Source of the DNA: Microcoleus vaginatus PCC 9802
GTDB lineage: Bacteria; Cyanobacteriota; Cyanobacteriia; Cyanobacteriales; Microcoleaceae
DNA: 64,000 nucleotides
NCBI GenBank assembly: GCA_022701275.1
Contig: CP031740.1
Coordinates: 6,027,001-6,091,000, forward strand
Direction: 5' to 3'
Shown here: one piece after another, positions 13,893-24,309 of the stretch
Numbering within the stretch: position 1 is the stretch's first letter
Layout: every line of letters begins with the position of its first letter
The notes under the pieces: model-generated
The model's database searches: none
The model's input: the letters and a program-made list of their open reading frames with translations, nothing else
Told to the model about the DNA's origin: nothing
Position numbers and translations under genes: made by a program

Positions 13893-16800
13893 ATGGAAGC
13901 TAAATCTTACAAAGACACGGTAAATCTGCCCAAAACCAAGTTTGATATGCGCGCCAACGCCACCAAACGGGAACCCGAATTGCAACAATTTTGGGCAGAT
14001 CAAGAAATCTACGATCGCCTCTCCCACAATAACCCAGGCGACTTGTTCATCCTGCACGACGGCCCCCCCTACGCCAACGGACAACTCCACATCGGCCACG
14101 CCCTCAACAAAATCCTCAAAGACTTTATCAACCGCTACCAAATGCTGCGCGGCAAAAAAGTCCGCTACGTGCCCGGTTGGGATTGTCATGGATTGCCGAT
14201 CGAACTTAAAGTATTGCAGAACATGAAATCGGAGGAGCGGCTCAATCTTACCCCGATCGAACTCCGTCACAAAGCCGCCACCTTCGCGCAGCAAACAATG
14301 GAACAGCAGCGCGAATCCTTCCAGCGCTACGGCGTTTGGGGCGACTGGGAACACCCGTATTTAACCATGAAACCCGAATACGAAGCCGCTCAAATCGGCG
14401 TTTTCGGTCAAATGGTGCTCAAAGGCTACATCTACCGCGGCTTCAAACCTGTTCACTGGAGCCCGAGCTCGAAAACAGCCCTCGCCGAAGCGGAATTGGA
14501 ATATCCCGAAGGCCACACGTCGCGCAGCATCTACGTCGGCTTCCATGTGAAAAAATTGTCAAAATCCCTGCAAACGAAGCTCAAGCGCTATATGCCGAGC
14601 CTCTGGGCGGCGATTTGGACGACTACCCCCTGGACGATTCCGGCCAACTTGGCGATCGCCGTCAATCCCGAACTAACTTATGCCGTGGTGGAACCGCCGG
14701 GAAATGCCCACATCGCACAACAATTTATCTTAGTAGCTGTCGATGCGGTCGATCGGCTGTCGGCAACTTTTAACACTAACTTAAAAATACTCGCCACCTT
14801 CAAAGGCAAAGAATTAGAAGGTTGCAGTTACAAACACCCGCTGTTCGATCGCGAAAGTCCAATTGTTGCCGGCGGTGACTACATTACCGCCGATTCAGGA
14901 ACCGGATTGGTGCACACCGCACCGGGGCACGGACAAGAAGACTTTATCGTCGGAAAACGCTGCGGTTTACCAGTTTTAACACCCGTAGACGAGAACGGAA
15001 ATTTCACCGCAGAAGCAGGACAGTTTGTAGGTTTAAATGTCCTCGGAAATGGCAATGCCGCAGTGATTGATGCCCTTGGCGAAGCAAATTGTTTGATTAA
15101 AGAGGAAAGTTACGCTCACTCTTATCCTTACGATTGGCGCACGAAAAAGCCGACCATTTTTCGGGCGACGGAACAGTGGTTTGCCTCCGTTGAAGGATTT
15201 CGAGATGAAGCCTTAAAAGCGATCGCGGATGTTAATTGGATTCCCGCCCAAGGGGAAAATCGGATTACTGCAATGGTGGGCGATCGATCGGATTGGTGTA
15301 TTTCTCGCCAGCGGACTTGGGGCGTTCCCATTCCCGTATTCTACGACGAAGAAACCAACGAACCGCTGTTAAATGAAGAAACGATCGCCCATGTGCAAGC
15401 CCTTTTTGCCGAGAAAGGTTCGGATGCTTGGTGGGAATTGTCGATCGCCGAATTGCTGCCGGAATCTTACCGCAATAACGGCCGCACTTACCGCAAGGGA
15501 ACCGACACGATGGATGTGTGGTTTGACTCGGGTTCTTCCTGGGCCGCAGTTGCCCAAGGTCGATCGGAATTAAACTATCCTGCTGATATCTATTTGGAAG
15601 GTTCAGACCAGCATCGCGGCTGGTTTCAATCGAGCTTGCTTACCAGTGTAGCAACTAACGGTGTTGCTCCTTACAAAACTGTTTTGACTCACGGTTTTGT
15701 GCTCGATGAAAAAGGCCGCAAGATGAGCAAATCTGAAGGAAATGTTGTCGATCCGGCAGCCGTAATTAAGGAATATGGAGCCGATGTTTTGCGGTTGTGG
15801 GTGTCTTCTGTAGACTACTCGGCAGACGTGCCGTTGGGCAAAAACATTCTCAAACAGCAGTCGGATGTTTACCGCAAAATTCGCAATACAGCTAAGTTTT
15901 TGCTGGGGAATTTGCACGACTTCGACCCGGCAAAAGATGCCGTTGCTTACGAGGAATTGCCGGAACTAGACCGCTATATGCTGCACAGAATGTGCGAAGT
16001 TTTTGCGGAAGTTCAAGATGCTTTTGAAAGCTTCCAATTTTCCCGCTTTTTCCAAACTGTGCAGAATTTCTGCACGGTGGATTTGTCGAATTTTTACTTG
16101 GATATTGCCAAAGACAGACTTTACATCAGCGCCACAGATACCCGTCGCCGCCGCAGTTGTCAGACGGTGATTGCAATTGCTGTGGAGAATTTAGCAAGGG
16201 CGATCGCACCTGTTTTGTGTCACATGGCTGAGGATATTTGGCAGTACCTTCCCTATCCGACTCCTTACAAGTCAGTGTTTGAAGCCGGCTGGGTGCAAAT
16301 TGATGCTTCATGGCACAATCCAGAATTGGCTACTCGCTGGCAGTATTTGCGACAAGTGCGCGGCGAAGTTAACAAGGTTTTGGAAAAAGCCCGGATGGAA
16401 AAGGCGATCGGTTCTTCTTTGGAAGCTAAGGTGTTGCTGTACGTTCCCGATGTGGAGAAAAGAGAGCAATTGCAAGCTTTGAATCCCAGCAGCGAAGAAT
16501 TGGTGGATTATGTACGATCGCAAAATTCCGTCATACAGTTAGCGGCCCAGGAGAAAGCAAAAGCAGCACAAGATCAACAGGAAGAACAAGCGGCAAAAGT
16601 TGCCAAAGTGTTGACAGAAAACACAGTTTATGTTGAGGGTAAAACGCTCGCAGAAAAGGGCGATCGATCTTCTCAGATCGTACAGTATTCGGCCCCGGAA
16701 CCGTCGGCTTTAGATTTGCAGCAAATCTTAGATCGAAGCGCCGAGTTTTTGGCTAATTTGCCTGAATACGCGGGCAAGTTTTTCACAGAATACCAAAAAG

Positions 16801-17486
16801 CGCTGGTAACACTTGGGCTGTTAGCCTCTGTGTTGATAACGGGCAGAGTAACGCTGGCGATTTTGGATACGATTAATCAGATTCCGATGTTGGGAGGCTT
16901 ATTGGAAGTCATCGGCATCTTATTTACAATCTGGTTTGCTTTCCGTCACTTGCTGTTTGCCGCCAACCGTCAACAACTGGCTCAAAAGATTGATTTTATG
17001 ACAGCAGATGTGGTGGGGCGGACAAGCGGGCTTGTGCTTGCAGAAACACAGGCGATCGTACTCGCACCCCCAGTAGAGACAGCGCTTGTGCTTGTAGAAG
17101 AAACACAGGCGATCGTACAAACAGCCCCAGTAGAAACGGCGCTTGTAGAAACACCCCAAATCCTGGAAGCAGAATTAGTGGCGATCGATCCCAAACCAGA
17201 AATTCCTGCTTCCATAGCTGTAACGCACGATTTTACAATGATCTGCAAGGGTGTAGATGAACTGCGGTATTTGTTCATTACTTCGGAAGTGGAACTGGTA
17301 GAATCGAATGAAATTCTGCAAGAATTGCCGTACAGTTATCAGTCTCCCGAGTTGGCGATTGGTGTAGTGAAAGCAGACGGGGAAAAGTGCGATCGCTGCT
17401 GGAATTACTCGACTCACGTCAGCGAGTCGATCGAACATCCGCTAATTTGCGAACGCTGCGTGTCAGCAGTAGACCACAAATTCTAA
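13893..17486 (+). CDS. ileS: Isoleucyl-tRNA synthetase with inserted CAAD membrane domain
   Basis: A 1,197-residue class I synthetase, ~230 longer than usual. The HIGH motif is at 66-69 (LHIGHA) and KMSKS at 610-614; [11 protein letters not shown] marks the CP1 editing domain. The extra length sits between the anticodon-binding region and the C-terminal zinc finger (CDRCWNY ... CERC, ~1166-1189). Residues ~954-1031 match the CAAD domain (cyanobacterial aminoacyl-tRNA synthetase appended domain), with two hydrophobic helices and [12 protein letters not shown] between them. In other cyanobacteria CAAD anchors synthetases to thylakoid membranes. A linker with repeated ETQAIV/PVETALV units (~1040-1085) follows. 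It attaches isoleucine to tRNA-Ile. Confidence 0.97.
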   Translation: MEAKSYKDTVNLPKTKFDMRANATKREPELQQFWADQEIYDRLSHNNPGDLFILHDGPPYANGQLHIGHALNKILKDFINRYQMLRGKKVRYVPGWDCHGLPIELKVLQNMKSEERLNLTPIELRHKAATFAQQTMEQQRESFQRYGVWGDWEHPYLTMKPEYEAAQIGVFGQMVLKGYIYRGFKPVHWSPSSKTALAEAELEYPEGHTSRSIYVGFHVKKLSKSLQTKLKRYMPSLWAAIWTTTPWTIPANLAIAVNPELTYAVVEPPGNAHIAQQFILVAVDAVDRLSATFNTNLKILATFKGKELEGCSYKHPLFDRESPIVAGGDYITADSGTGLVHTAPGHGQEDFIVGKRCGLPVLTPVDENGNFTAEAGQFVGLNVLGNGNAAVIDALGEANCLIKEESYAHSYPYDWRTKKPTIFRATEQWFASVEGFRDEALKAIADVNWIPAQGENRITAMVGDRSDWCISRQRTWGVPIPVFYDEETNEPLLNEETIAHVQALFAEKGSDAWWELSIAELLPESYRNNGRTYRKGTDTMDVWFDSGSSWAAVAQGRSELNYPADIYLEGSDQHRGWFQSSLLTSVATNGVAPYKTVLTHGFVLDEKGRKMSKSEGNVVDPAAVIKEYGADVLRLWVSSVDYSADVPLGKNILKQQSDVYRKIRNTAKFLLGNLHDFDPAKDAVAYEELPELDRYMLHRMCEVFAEVQDAFESFQFSRFFQTVQNFCTVDLSNFYLDIAKDRLYISATDTRRRRSCQTVIAIAVENLARAIAPVLCHMAEDIWQYLPYPTPYKSVFEAGWVQIDASWHNPELATRWQYLRQVRGEVNKVLEKARMEKAIGSSLEAKVLLYVPDVEKREQLQALNPSSEELVDYVRSQNSVIQLAAQEKAKAAQDQQEEQAAKVAKVLTENTVYVEGKTLAEKGDRSSQIVQYSAPEPSALDLQQILDRSAEFLANLPEYAGKFFTEYQKALVTLGLLASVLITGRVTLAILDTINQIPMLGGLLEVIGILFTIWFAFRHLLFAANRQQLAQKIDFMTADVVGRTSGLVLAETQAIVLAPPVETALVLVEETQAIVQTAPVETALVETPQILEAELVAIDPKPEIPASIAVTHDFTMICKGVDELRYLFITSEVELVESNEILQELPYSYQSPELAIGVVKADGEKCDRCWNYSTHVSESIEHPLICERCVSAVDHKF

Positions 17487-17502
17487 CCTAGGCTGTGTAC
17501 CG

Positions 17503-17551
17503 CGCACCTTACATCTTCATGTAGGGTGCGTTACTATCTCAAAAGTTTTTT
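17503..17551 (+). terminator. Hairpin downstream of ileS
   Basis: CGCACCTTACAT (17503-17514) and ATGTAGGGTGCG (17519-17530) form a 12-bp stem with one G-T wobble and a 4-nt loop; a run of seven T occurs ~15 nt later. The GTAGGGTGCG core is a dispersed cyanobacterial repeat, so terminator function is only plausible. Confidence 0.4.
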
Positions 17552-17634
17552 TGGCAACCTTGTTTCCGGTTATATCGGAACTATAAAATCAATGGGTTAT
17601 ATGGTTTCCGGTTGCATCACAATCATAAAATCGA

Positions 17635-17682
17635 GTCAACAGTTAACAGTTAACAGTCAACAGTCAACAGTCAACAGTCAAC
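17635..17682. repeat. Heptamer tandem repeat (GTYAACA x ~7)
   Basis: About 6.9 copies of GTCAACA/GTTAACA, a short tandemly repeated (STRR-like) element. It overlaps the 3' end of the NACHT-TPR gene: the last codons and the TGA stop (17671-17673) are made of repeat sequence. Confidence 0.85.
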
Positions 17683-20600
17683 TTCGATGACTTTTTCGAG
17701 GATGTCGAGTTCTTGGTAGAGTTGGCGGCTGTCCAGGCAGAATTGCACGGCGGTGGTGGCGGCATCGGGTTGATGCGGGATGCGATGTTTGTAGATTTCG
17801 CCGAGGAGTTTGAGGGCATCGGCTTGGAGTCGGCGGCGGTTGAATTCCTCGAAGGTTTGCAGGGATTGGCGGGTGAGGGATTCGGCAAGGTTGAGGTTTT
17901 CTAAGGCAGGGATTTCTAGGTAGGCGCGGGCGATGTCTAGGGTTTTTTCAGCGAGATTGACGGTTTGCCCGAGGGCCGTGAAGTGGCCCAAACCCATCGA
18001 ATAGTTGTTCTCGAATTGGGCGATGCGGATGGGTTGGGTGGGATCGCCGGCGGGGATGTGACGTAGAAAATCGCTACAGACGAGGCTGAGGGCGATGTAG
18101 TCGTAGGCGAGGTTTTCTCGATATTCACGATCGATATTTAGCTGTATTGCCTGTTCTAGGTGTTGTTCTGCTTGGGTTAGAAGGGAAATTGCGGCAGTAC
18201 GATCAACGGTTTCGCGGGCGAGTTGGCGCTGACTGTTGGCAATGTGTCTGAGTTGTCGGCTAAGGCTGTCAGTTTTGCCCAATTGCTGATAGATTTCTCG
18301 GCTTTGTTGGTGATGGGCGATCGCTTCTTCATATTTCCCCCAATCTTGATAGATTCGTCCCAATTGATAGTAGGCCTCAGCAATGTTGGGTCGATCGTCG
18401 AGTTGCTGACGCAGGGCTAAATTCTGTTGTGCGGCATCGAGTGCCTGTTCATATTTACCCCACTGCCGATAGCAAACTGCCATCCAGTACCATTGGGTGG
18501 CGACATTTTTTTCATTACCCAATTGCTGATAGAGTTCTCGGCTTTGTTGGTAATGGGCGATCGCTTCTTCATATTTCCCCCAATCTTGATAGATTCGTCC
18601 CAATTGATAGTAGGCTAGGGCAATTCTGGGTCGATCGTCGAGTTGCTGACGCAGGGCTAAACATTGTTGTATGGCATCGAGTGCCTGTTCGTATTTACCC
18701 CACTCCCGATAGCAATCTGCCAAGTTGTGCCATTGGTTGGCGACATTTTTTTCATTACCCAATTGCTGATAGAGGTCTCGGCTTTGTTGGTAATGGGCGA
18801 GCACTTCTTCATATTTTCCCCAATCTTGATAGATTCCTCCCAATTGATAGTAGGCTAGGGCAATTCTGGGTCGATCGTCGAGTTGCTGACGCAGGGCTAA
18901 ATCCTGTTGTGCGGCATCGAGTGCCTGTTCGTATTTACCCCACTCCCGATAGCAATCTGCCATCCAGTACCATTGGTTGGCGACATTTTTTTCATTACCC
19001 AATTGCTGATAGAGTTCTCGGCTTTGTTGGTAATGGGCGATCGCTTCTTCATATTTTCCCCAATCTTGATAGATTCGTCCCAATTGATAGTAGGCTAGGG
19101 CAATTCTGGGTCGATCGTCGAGTTGCTGACGCAGGGCTAAACATTGTTGTATGGCATCGAGTGCCTCTTCGTATTTACCCCACTGCCGATAGCAATCTGC
19201 CAAGTTGTACCATTGGTTGGCGACATTTTTTTCATTACCCAATTGCTGATAGAGGTCTCGGCTTTGTTGGTAATGGGCGATCACTTCTTCATATTTCCCC
19301 CAATTTTGATAGATTCGTCCCAATTGATAGTAGGCTAGGGCAATTCTGGGTCGATCGTCGAGTTGCTGACGCAGGGCTAAATCCTGTTGTGCCGCATCGA
19401 GTGCCTCTTCGTATTTACCCCACTGCCGATAGCAATCTGCCATCCAGTACCAAGCATCAGCAACATCTTTTTCCTTACCTAACTGCTGATACAGTTCTCG
19501 GCTTTTTTGGTGATGGGCGAGCGCTTCTTCATATTTTCCCCAATCTTGATAGATTCGTCCCAATTGATAGTAGGCTAGGGCAATTCTGGGTCGATCGTCG
19601 AGTTGCTGACGCAGGGCTAAATCCTGTTGTTCTGCATCGAGTGCTTGTTCGTATTTACCCCACTGCCGATAGCAATCTCCCATCCAGTACCATTGGTTGG
19701 CGACATTTTTTTCCTTACCCAATTGCTGATAGACTTCTCGGCTTTGTTGGTAATGGGCGAGCGCTTCTTCATATTTTCCCCAATCTTGATAGATTCGTCC
19801 CAATTGATAGTAGGCTAGGGCAATTCTGAGTTGATCGTCGAGTTGCTGATGCAGGGCTAAATCCTGTTGTGCTGCATCGAGTGCCTGTTCGTATTTACCC
19901 CACTGCCGATAGCAATCTCTCATCCAGTACCAAGAATCAGCGACATCTTTTTCCTTACCCAATTGCTGATAGATTTCTCGACTTTGTTGGTAATGGGCGA
20001 GCGCTTCTTCATATTTTCCCCAATCTTTATAGATTCCTCCCAATTGATAGTAGGCTAGGGCAATTCTGAGTTGATCGTCGAGTTGCTGATGCAGGGCTAA
20101 ATCCTGTTGTGCGGCATCGAGTGCCTGTTCGTATTTACCCCACTGCCGATAGCAATCTCTCATCCAGTACCAAGAATCAGCGACATCTTTTTCCTTACCC
20201 AATTGCTGATAGATTTCTCGACTTTGTTGGTAATGGGCGAGCGCTTCTTCATATTTTCCCCAATCTTTATAGATTCGTCCCAATTGATAGTAGGCTAGGG
20301 CAATTCTGAGTTGATCATCGAGTTGCTGACGCAGGGCTAAATCCTGTTGTGCCGCATCGAGTGCCTGTTCGTATTTACCCCACTGCCGATAGCAATCTGC
20401 CAAGTTGTACCATTGGTTGGAGACATTTTTTTCATTACCCAATTGCTGATAGAGGTCTCGGCTTTGTTGGTAATGGGCGATCACTTCTTCATATTTCCCC
20501 CAATCTTGATAGATTCGTCCCAATTGATAGTAGGCTAGGGCAATTCTGGGTCGATCGTCGAGTTGCTGACGCAGGGCTAAATCCTGTTGTGCCACATCGA

Positions 20601-23600
20601 GTGCCTCTTCGTATTTACCCCACTGCCGATAGCAATCTGCCATCCAGTACCAAGCATCAGCAACATCTTTTTCCTTACCTAACTGCTGATACAGTTCTCG
20701 GCTTTTTTGGTGATGGGCGAGCGCTTCTTCATATTTTCCCCAATCTTGATAGATTCGTCCCAATTGATAGTAGGCTAGGGCAATTCTGGGTCGATCGTCG
20801 AGTTGCTGACGCAGGGCTAAATCCTGTTGTTCTGCATCGAGTGCTTGTTCGTATTTACCCCACTGCCGATAGCAATCTCCCATCCAATACCATTGGTTGG
20901 CGACATTTTTTTCCTTACCCAATTGCTGATAGACTTCTCGGCTTTGTTGGTAATGGGCGAGCGCTTCTTCATATTTTCCCCAATCTTGATAGATTCGTCC
21001 CAATTGATAGTAGGCTAGGGCAATTCTGAGTTGATCGTCGAGTTCCTGATGCAGGGCTAAAGCCTGTTGTGCTGCATCGAGTGCCTGTTCGTATTTACCC
21101 CACTGCCGATAGCAATCTCCCATCCAGTACCAAGAATCAGCGACATCTTTTTCCTTACCCAATTGCTGATAGATTTCTCGACTTTGTTGGGAATGGGCGA
21201 TCGCTTCTTCATATTTCTCCCAATTTTGATAACTTCGGCCAATATTCCAAAGAATGTGAGCTTCCGTTTTCCGGTTGTTAACTTGTCTGGCAATTCCCAA
21301 TGCTTCCTGGAAGCAATTTAACGAGGAATCGTATTTTTGATGCGATCGATAACAAATTCCCCAACATCCCCACAGGATAAATAAATCAGCAGCAGGGGAA
21401 GATAGCAGCTTATCCGAACATTGCTGATAGTAACTCAAACCCCGATCGTAATCTTCTTTTTTCTCGCAGGCAAAGGCGATCGCCCATTCGACAAAACCTC
21501 CTAGAGCGCAATCCCCTCGCTCTTCTATAGTTTGTAACAGGGAAATTGCCTGATCGTACTTTTCCGATCGCAAATAAGACAATCCGGTCATAAATTCTAA
21601 GGCTTGTCGGCGATCCAAATCGCAGATTGCATCTTCCGAAGCGCGTTCCAATGCCAGAGTCATCTCTACTCCCAATTGGGAGACTAAATTCAGAATTGCT
21701 TCAAACAACGATGGCGTTAACTGTTGTACGGTGCTCGTCACGCCTGCAATTAAACCTTCTCCCGCTTCGCCACAAACCACATACAGCATCGCCACCCGCG
21801 CCTTATTTTGCTGCTGTTGAGAAAGCATATCGTCTGCTGCTGCTTGTTGCAACCTGTCTAAAACCTGTTGATTAAATACCTCAATTCCCCGCAGCAACCG
21901 CAACAACTCCTGAGTTGGTTCATCTGCAAAATCATCCCCATCCAATCCCAAATAAGTCACTACCAGCTTCTCCACTTGCTGCCGACAGAATTTGGGCGTA
22001 ACTTTGATTTCTGCCAATACCTGCCCCACAAATAGCAAATCCTGCCACAGCGAATCAGACTCCCGCGGGGCTGCCTCTGCCGGTGGATACCACACCAGCA
22101 CTCGATTAGCGCCCGCCTGTTTCAGCCGAATCTCCTTCCCAGCAATATCCGGTTGATAGTCGGCTAAATTGCCAAACAACAGTTCCAACAACCGATTCAC
22201 TCGTTGGCGATCCGCACTCAAATACCCCAACGCCAGCAAAATCGGCTCGTTCCACCGTGCCTGATAGCGATAGGTGTCGATAATTTTCAAAATGTCGGGA
22301 ATCTCGTTGTCGGCAATGTACCGCGCCGCATAATATTCCTCAAAAGTCAGGTGCATAAACCCATACACCGCCGGAGCTCGTTCTACAAATAGCCCCGTCG
22401 TCTCCCGCACCTTCCGCAAAAACTGTCGCACCAGTTCCAGTGCCTCCGGTTCCTCCACCCCCTGTAAATCCGCCATTTTGGGCGTCAACCAAGCTTCCAC
22501 CTCCCCCTGCGTCACCAACCCCGACGGCTTCTCCTCGTGCATCTGGAACGCCAGAGGAGCCAGCAGTGCCGTCACTTCCTCTTCCACCAGCGAAAATTGC
22601 TTCTGCTTTACCCCATAGGCAATGTTGCGCCCCGACTGCCAATCTTCAATCAGCGTCTTGGTTGCCAAGTGATACAATTCCACCCGTCGCTGCGGCATTT
22701 GAGTGCCGTTGCGGTGAATCAGCGCCAAAATCGTCAAAAGCAGCGGATTCGTGGCAAATCGACTCACTCCCGGCTTGGTTTCAATCGCCTGCAAAATGCC
22801 TCCTGCTTCTCTTTCCGCATCCCGCTGATGCGAACTAACATCAGCATCGGGACGTTGCGCCTCTTCTATAGCCCGACACCAGCGTTCCAGAAACAGCTTG
22901 ATTTGGGCATTGCCCATCGGCGTAATCGTGAACTCTCGAAACCGGCTGCCCAGGGAGGCTTCCTGATATCCGGCAATCCGGCTGGTGATGACAAACTTAT
23001 TCTCGCCGTATTCCTTCACCAATCGATCGATCTGCTGCACCACCTGCACCCGATTTGCTCGATCGAAAACCTCATCCAACCCATCCATCAGCACCAAACA
23101 ATCCCCCGCCGCCATCTTTGCCAGCAACAAGTCGGCAACCGCATCGCCGTGGGCTCGATCGCGATTGCACTCCCACTGGCGATAAAACTGCTTCAGGTAC
23201 TCCACCAAACTCAAATCGGGCTCTTGGGCAAGGCGTTCGGCAAAATCGGCAATCCGAAACAAAACCGGCAACCGAATCTCTCCTAAATCTTCACCCATGC
23301 CTCCGGGCACCCTCAAGGGCGGCCCCTCCCCAACCCTGAGACGAGAGGGGCTTTCCTCCCCAGAAGGCTGGGCGGTTGGGTATTCAACAGCTTGAAGGCC
23401 GCCATAGGCGATCGCAAAATGTCGCGCCAGATAGCGCAGCAACGTCGTTTTCCCGGCTCCAGGCTCCCCTAAAATCGCACTGTAGGTGTGTTTCCGCAAC
23501 GCTTCCGCGAGATCGACGATTTTAGTCACGCGCTGGCGACTGCTAGGTTCCGCACTCACAGCCAGCATCGGCTCATCTGTAAACTCGAAGTCTGGGAAAT

Positions 23601-24294
23601 CGGGTTCTCCCAGTTTGTGAGGGCGACTCGGTTTGACTCGCCCTTCCCCCCTTGTAACTCGTTCTCGAAACGATTGACTCTGTTCCTCGACCCATTCTGC
23701 CTGAAGCGATACATAAATGCGATCGAGGAGAATATCCACCTGGCGGTTGACTTGCATCACCCCAGCAATTTTCAGGTAAGAGTTTTCAGCAATCAGCCAC
23801 TGCAGATACGGATACAGCAGCGGATTCGACGGGGGGCGCGTCGCAAAGACGGCCACGTTCCCCCGCCAATCCCAAAAGTCTGCAGCCTGCTGGCGAAACT
23901 CATTGAGAAACGTCTCCCGACTCAGCCAAAACACCAGCACGATATTGCGATCGAAAATGCGTTCTCGCCCCAAATTCAACTGCTGCATTTCCTGTAGCAA
24001 TCGGGGTCTGGGCAGGTACTCCAGCCCAAAAGCCATCACTACCCTGCGCCCCGATGCCGCCACTCCATCAAGACGGTGGAGGCAATCGAACAGCGAATCG
24101 TCACTGTAGAAGAGGGTGTGGAACTCAAACGGCTCATCCAACTCCAGCAACTGCGCTTTAAACTGTTCCACCACCGGATGATTCGGGGCGCTATCCGGCG
24201 CGATCGCAAATAAGCTGAGGCTGCGATCGCTCAACGCCACTGCATTGACCAGTTTCGTTAATTCTGCTCGATCGCCCGGTTCTAGTTCCTGCAT
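17671..24294 (-). CDS. NACHT NTPase with giant tetratricopeptide-repeat array (NLR-like)
   Basis: A 2,207-residue protein. Residues 1-200 are a conserved non-P-loop N-terminal region (VFWLSRETFLNEFRQQAADFWDWR) of unassigned role. Residues ~265-620 hold a NACHT-type STAND NTPase: Walker A GEPGAGKTT (276-283) and Walker B CLVLMDGLDE near 400, followed by a VITSRIAGYQE sensor. A helical linker leads to a TPR array (~990-2020) built from twelve nearly identical 80-residue units (two TPRs each), then ~150 further helical residues. The plan matches bacterial NACHT/Avs-type immune proteins, with the TPRs as sensor. The ATG at 24294 has a perfect AAGGAG 6 nt upstream and lies 15 nt after the stop of the partner ATPase gene. 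Phage defence or stress signalling is inferred, not shown. Confidence 0.85.
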   Translation of the reverse strand: MQELEPGDRAELTKLVNAVALSDRSLSLFAIAPDSAPNHPVVEQFKAQLLELDEPFEFHTLFYSDDSLFDCLHRLDGVAASGRRVVMAFGLEYLPRPRLLQEMQQLNLGRERIFDRNIVLVFWLSRETFLNEFRQQAADFWDWRGNVAVFATRPPSNPLLYPYLQWLIAENSYLKIAGVMQVNRQVDILLDRIYVSLQAEWVEEQSQSFRERVTRGEGRVKPSRPHKLGEPDFPDFEFTDEPMLAVSAEPSSRQRVTKIVDLAEALRKHTYSAILGEPGAGKTTLLRYLARHFAIAYGGLQAVEYPTAQPSGEESPSRLRVGEGPPLRVPGGMGEDLGEIRLPVLFRIADFAERLAQEPDLSLVEYLKQFYRQWECNRDRAHGDAVADLLLAKMAAGDCLVLMDGLDEVFDRANRVQVVQQIDRLVKEYGENKFVITSRIAGYQEASLGSRFREFTITPMGNAQIKLFLERWCRAIEEAQRPDADVSSHQRDAEREAGGILQAIETKPGVSRFATNPLLLTILALIHRNGTQMPQRRVELYHLATKTLIEDWQSGRNIAYGVKQKQFSLVEEEVTALLAPLAFQMHEEKPSGLVTQGEVEAWLTPKMADLQGVEEPEALELVRQFLRKVRETTGLFVERAPAVYGFMHLTFEEYYAARYIADNEIPDILKIIDTYRYQARWNEPILLALGYLSADRQRVNRLLELLFGNLADYQPDIAGKEIRLKQAGANRVLVWYPPAEAAPRESDSLWQDLLFVGQVLAEIKVTPKFCRQQVEKLVVTYLGLDGDDFADEPTQELLRLLRGIEVFNQQVLDRLQQAAADDMLSQQQQNKARVAMLYVVCGEAGEGLIAGVTSTVQQLTPSLFEAILNLVSQLGVEMTLALERASEDAICDLDRRQALEFMTGLSYLRSEKYDQAISLLQTIEERGDCALGGFVEWAIAFACEKKEDYDRGLSYYQQCSDKLLSSPAADLFILWGCWGICYRSHQKYDSSLNCFQEALGIARQVNNRKTEAHILWNIGRSYQNWEKYEEAIAHSQQSREIYQQLGKEKDVADSWYWMGDCYRQWGKYEQALDAAQQALALHQELDDQLRIALAYYQLGRIYQDWGKYEEALAHYQQSREVYQQLGKEKNVANQWYWMGDCYRQWGKYEQALDAEQQDLALRQQLDDRPRIALAYYQLGRIYQDWGKYEEALAHHQKSRELYQQLGKEKDVADAWYWMADCYRQWGKYEEALDVAQQDLALRQQLDDRPRIALAYYQLGRIYQDWGKYEEVIAHYQQSRDLYQQLGNEKNVSNQWYNLADCYRQWGKYEQALDAAQQDLALRQQLDDQLRIALAYYQLGRIYKDWGKYEEALAHYQQSREIYQQLGKEKDVADSWYWMRDCYRQWGKYEQALDAAQQDLALHQQLDDQLRIALAYYQLGGIYKDWGKYEEALAHYQQSREIYQQLGKEKDVADSWYWMRDCYRQWGKYEQALDAAQQDLALHQQLDDQLRIALAYYQLGRIYQDWGKYEEALAHYQQSREVYQQLGKEKNVANQWYWMGDCYRQWGKYEQALDAEQQDLALRQQLDDRPRIALAYYQLGRIYQDWGKYEEALAHHQKSRELYQQLGKEKDVADAWYWMADCYRQWGKYEEALDAAQQDLALRQQLDDRPRIALAYYQLGRIYQNWGKYEEVIAHYQQSRDLYQQLGNEKNVANQWYNLADCYRQWGKYEEALDAIQQCLALRQQLDDRPRIALAYYQLGRIYQDWGKYEEAIAHYQQSRELYQQLGNEKNVANQWYWMADCYREWGKYEQALDAAQQDLALRQQLDDRPRIALAYYQLGGIYQDWGKYEEVLAHYQQSRDLYQQLGNEKNVANQWHNLADCYREWGKYEQALDAIQQCLALRQQLDDRPRIALAYYQLGRIYQDWGKYEEAIAHYQQSRELYQQLGNEKNVATQWYWMAVCYRQWGKYEQALDAAQQNLALRQQLDDRPNIAEAYYQLGRIYQDWGKYEEAIAHHQQSREIYQQLGKTDSLSRQLRHIANSQRQLARETVDRTAAISLLTQAEQHLEQAIQLNIDREYRENLAYDYIALSLVCSDFLRHIPAGDPTQPIRIAQFENNYSMGLGHFTALGQTVNLAEKTLDIARAYLEIPALENLNLAESLTRQSLQTFEEFNRRRLQADALKLLGEIYKHRIPHQPDAATTAVQFCLDSRQLYQELDILEKVIEVDC
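18421..21300 (-). repeat. Twelve tandem 240-bp units encoding paired TPRs
   Basis: Units begin at 18421 and recur every 240 bp without indels up to 21300. Each encodes 80 residues around GRIYQDWGKYEEALAHYQQS and DCYRQWGKYEQALDA. Adjacent units are nearly identical even at synonymous sites. A higher-order copy is visible: ~19190-19980 recurs at ~20390-21180 (offset 1,200 bp, five units), and 19861-20100 is almost identical to 20101-20340. Confidence 0.95.
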
Positions 24295-24309
24295 CACCTA
24301 CTCCTTGGC

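Noticed and set aside
18429-19829. Long plus-strand open frame (466 codons) with repeated RVPVRIYP-type units
   Set aside because: It is the antisense of the TPR array; the 240-bp period (divisible by 3) keeps all frames open. No start context or independent family resemblance.
18421-21300. Regular repeats that could suggest a CRISPR array
   Set aside because: The units are 240 bp, coding, contiguous and without unique spacers.
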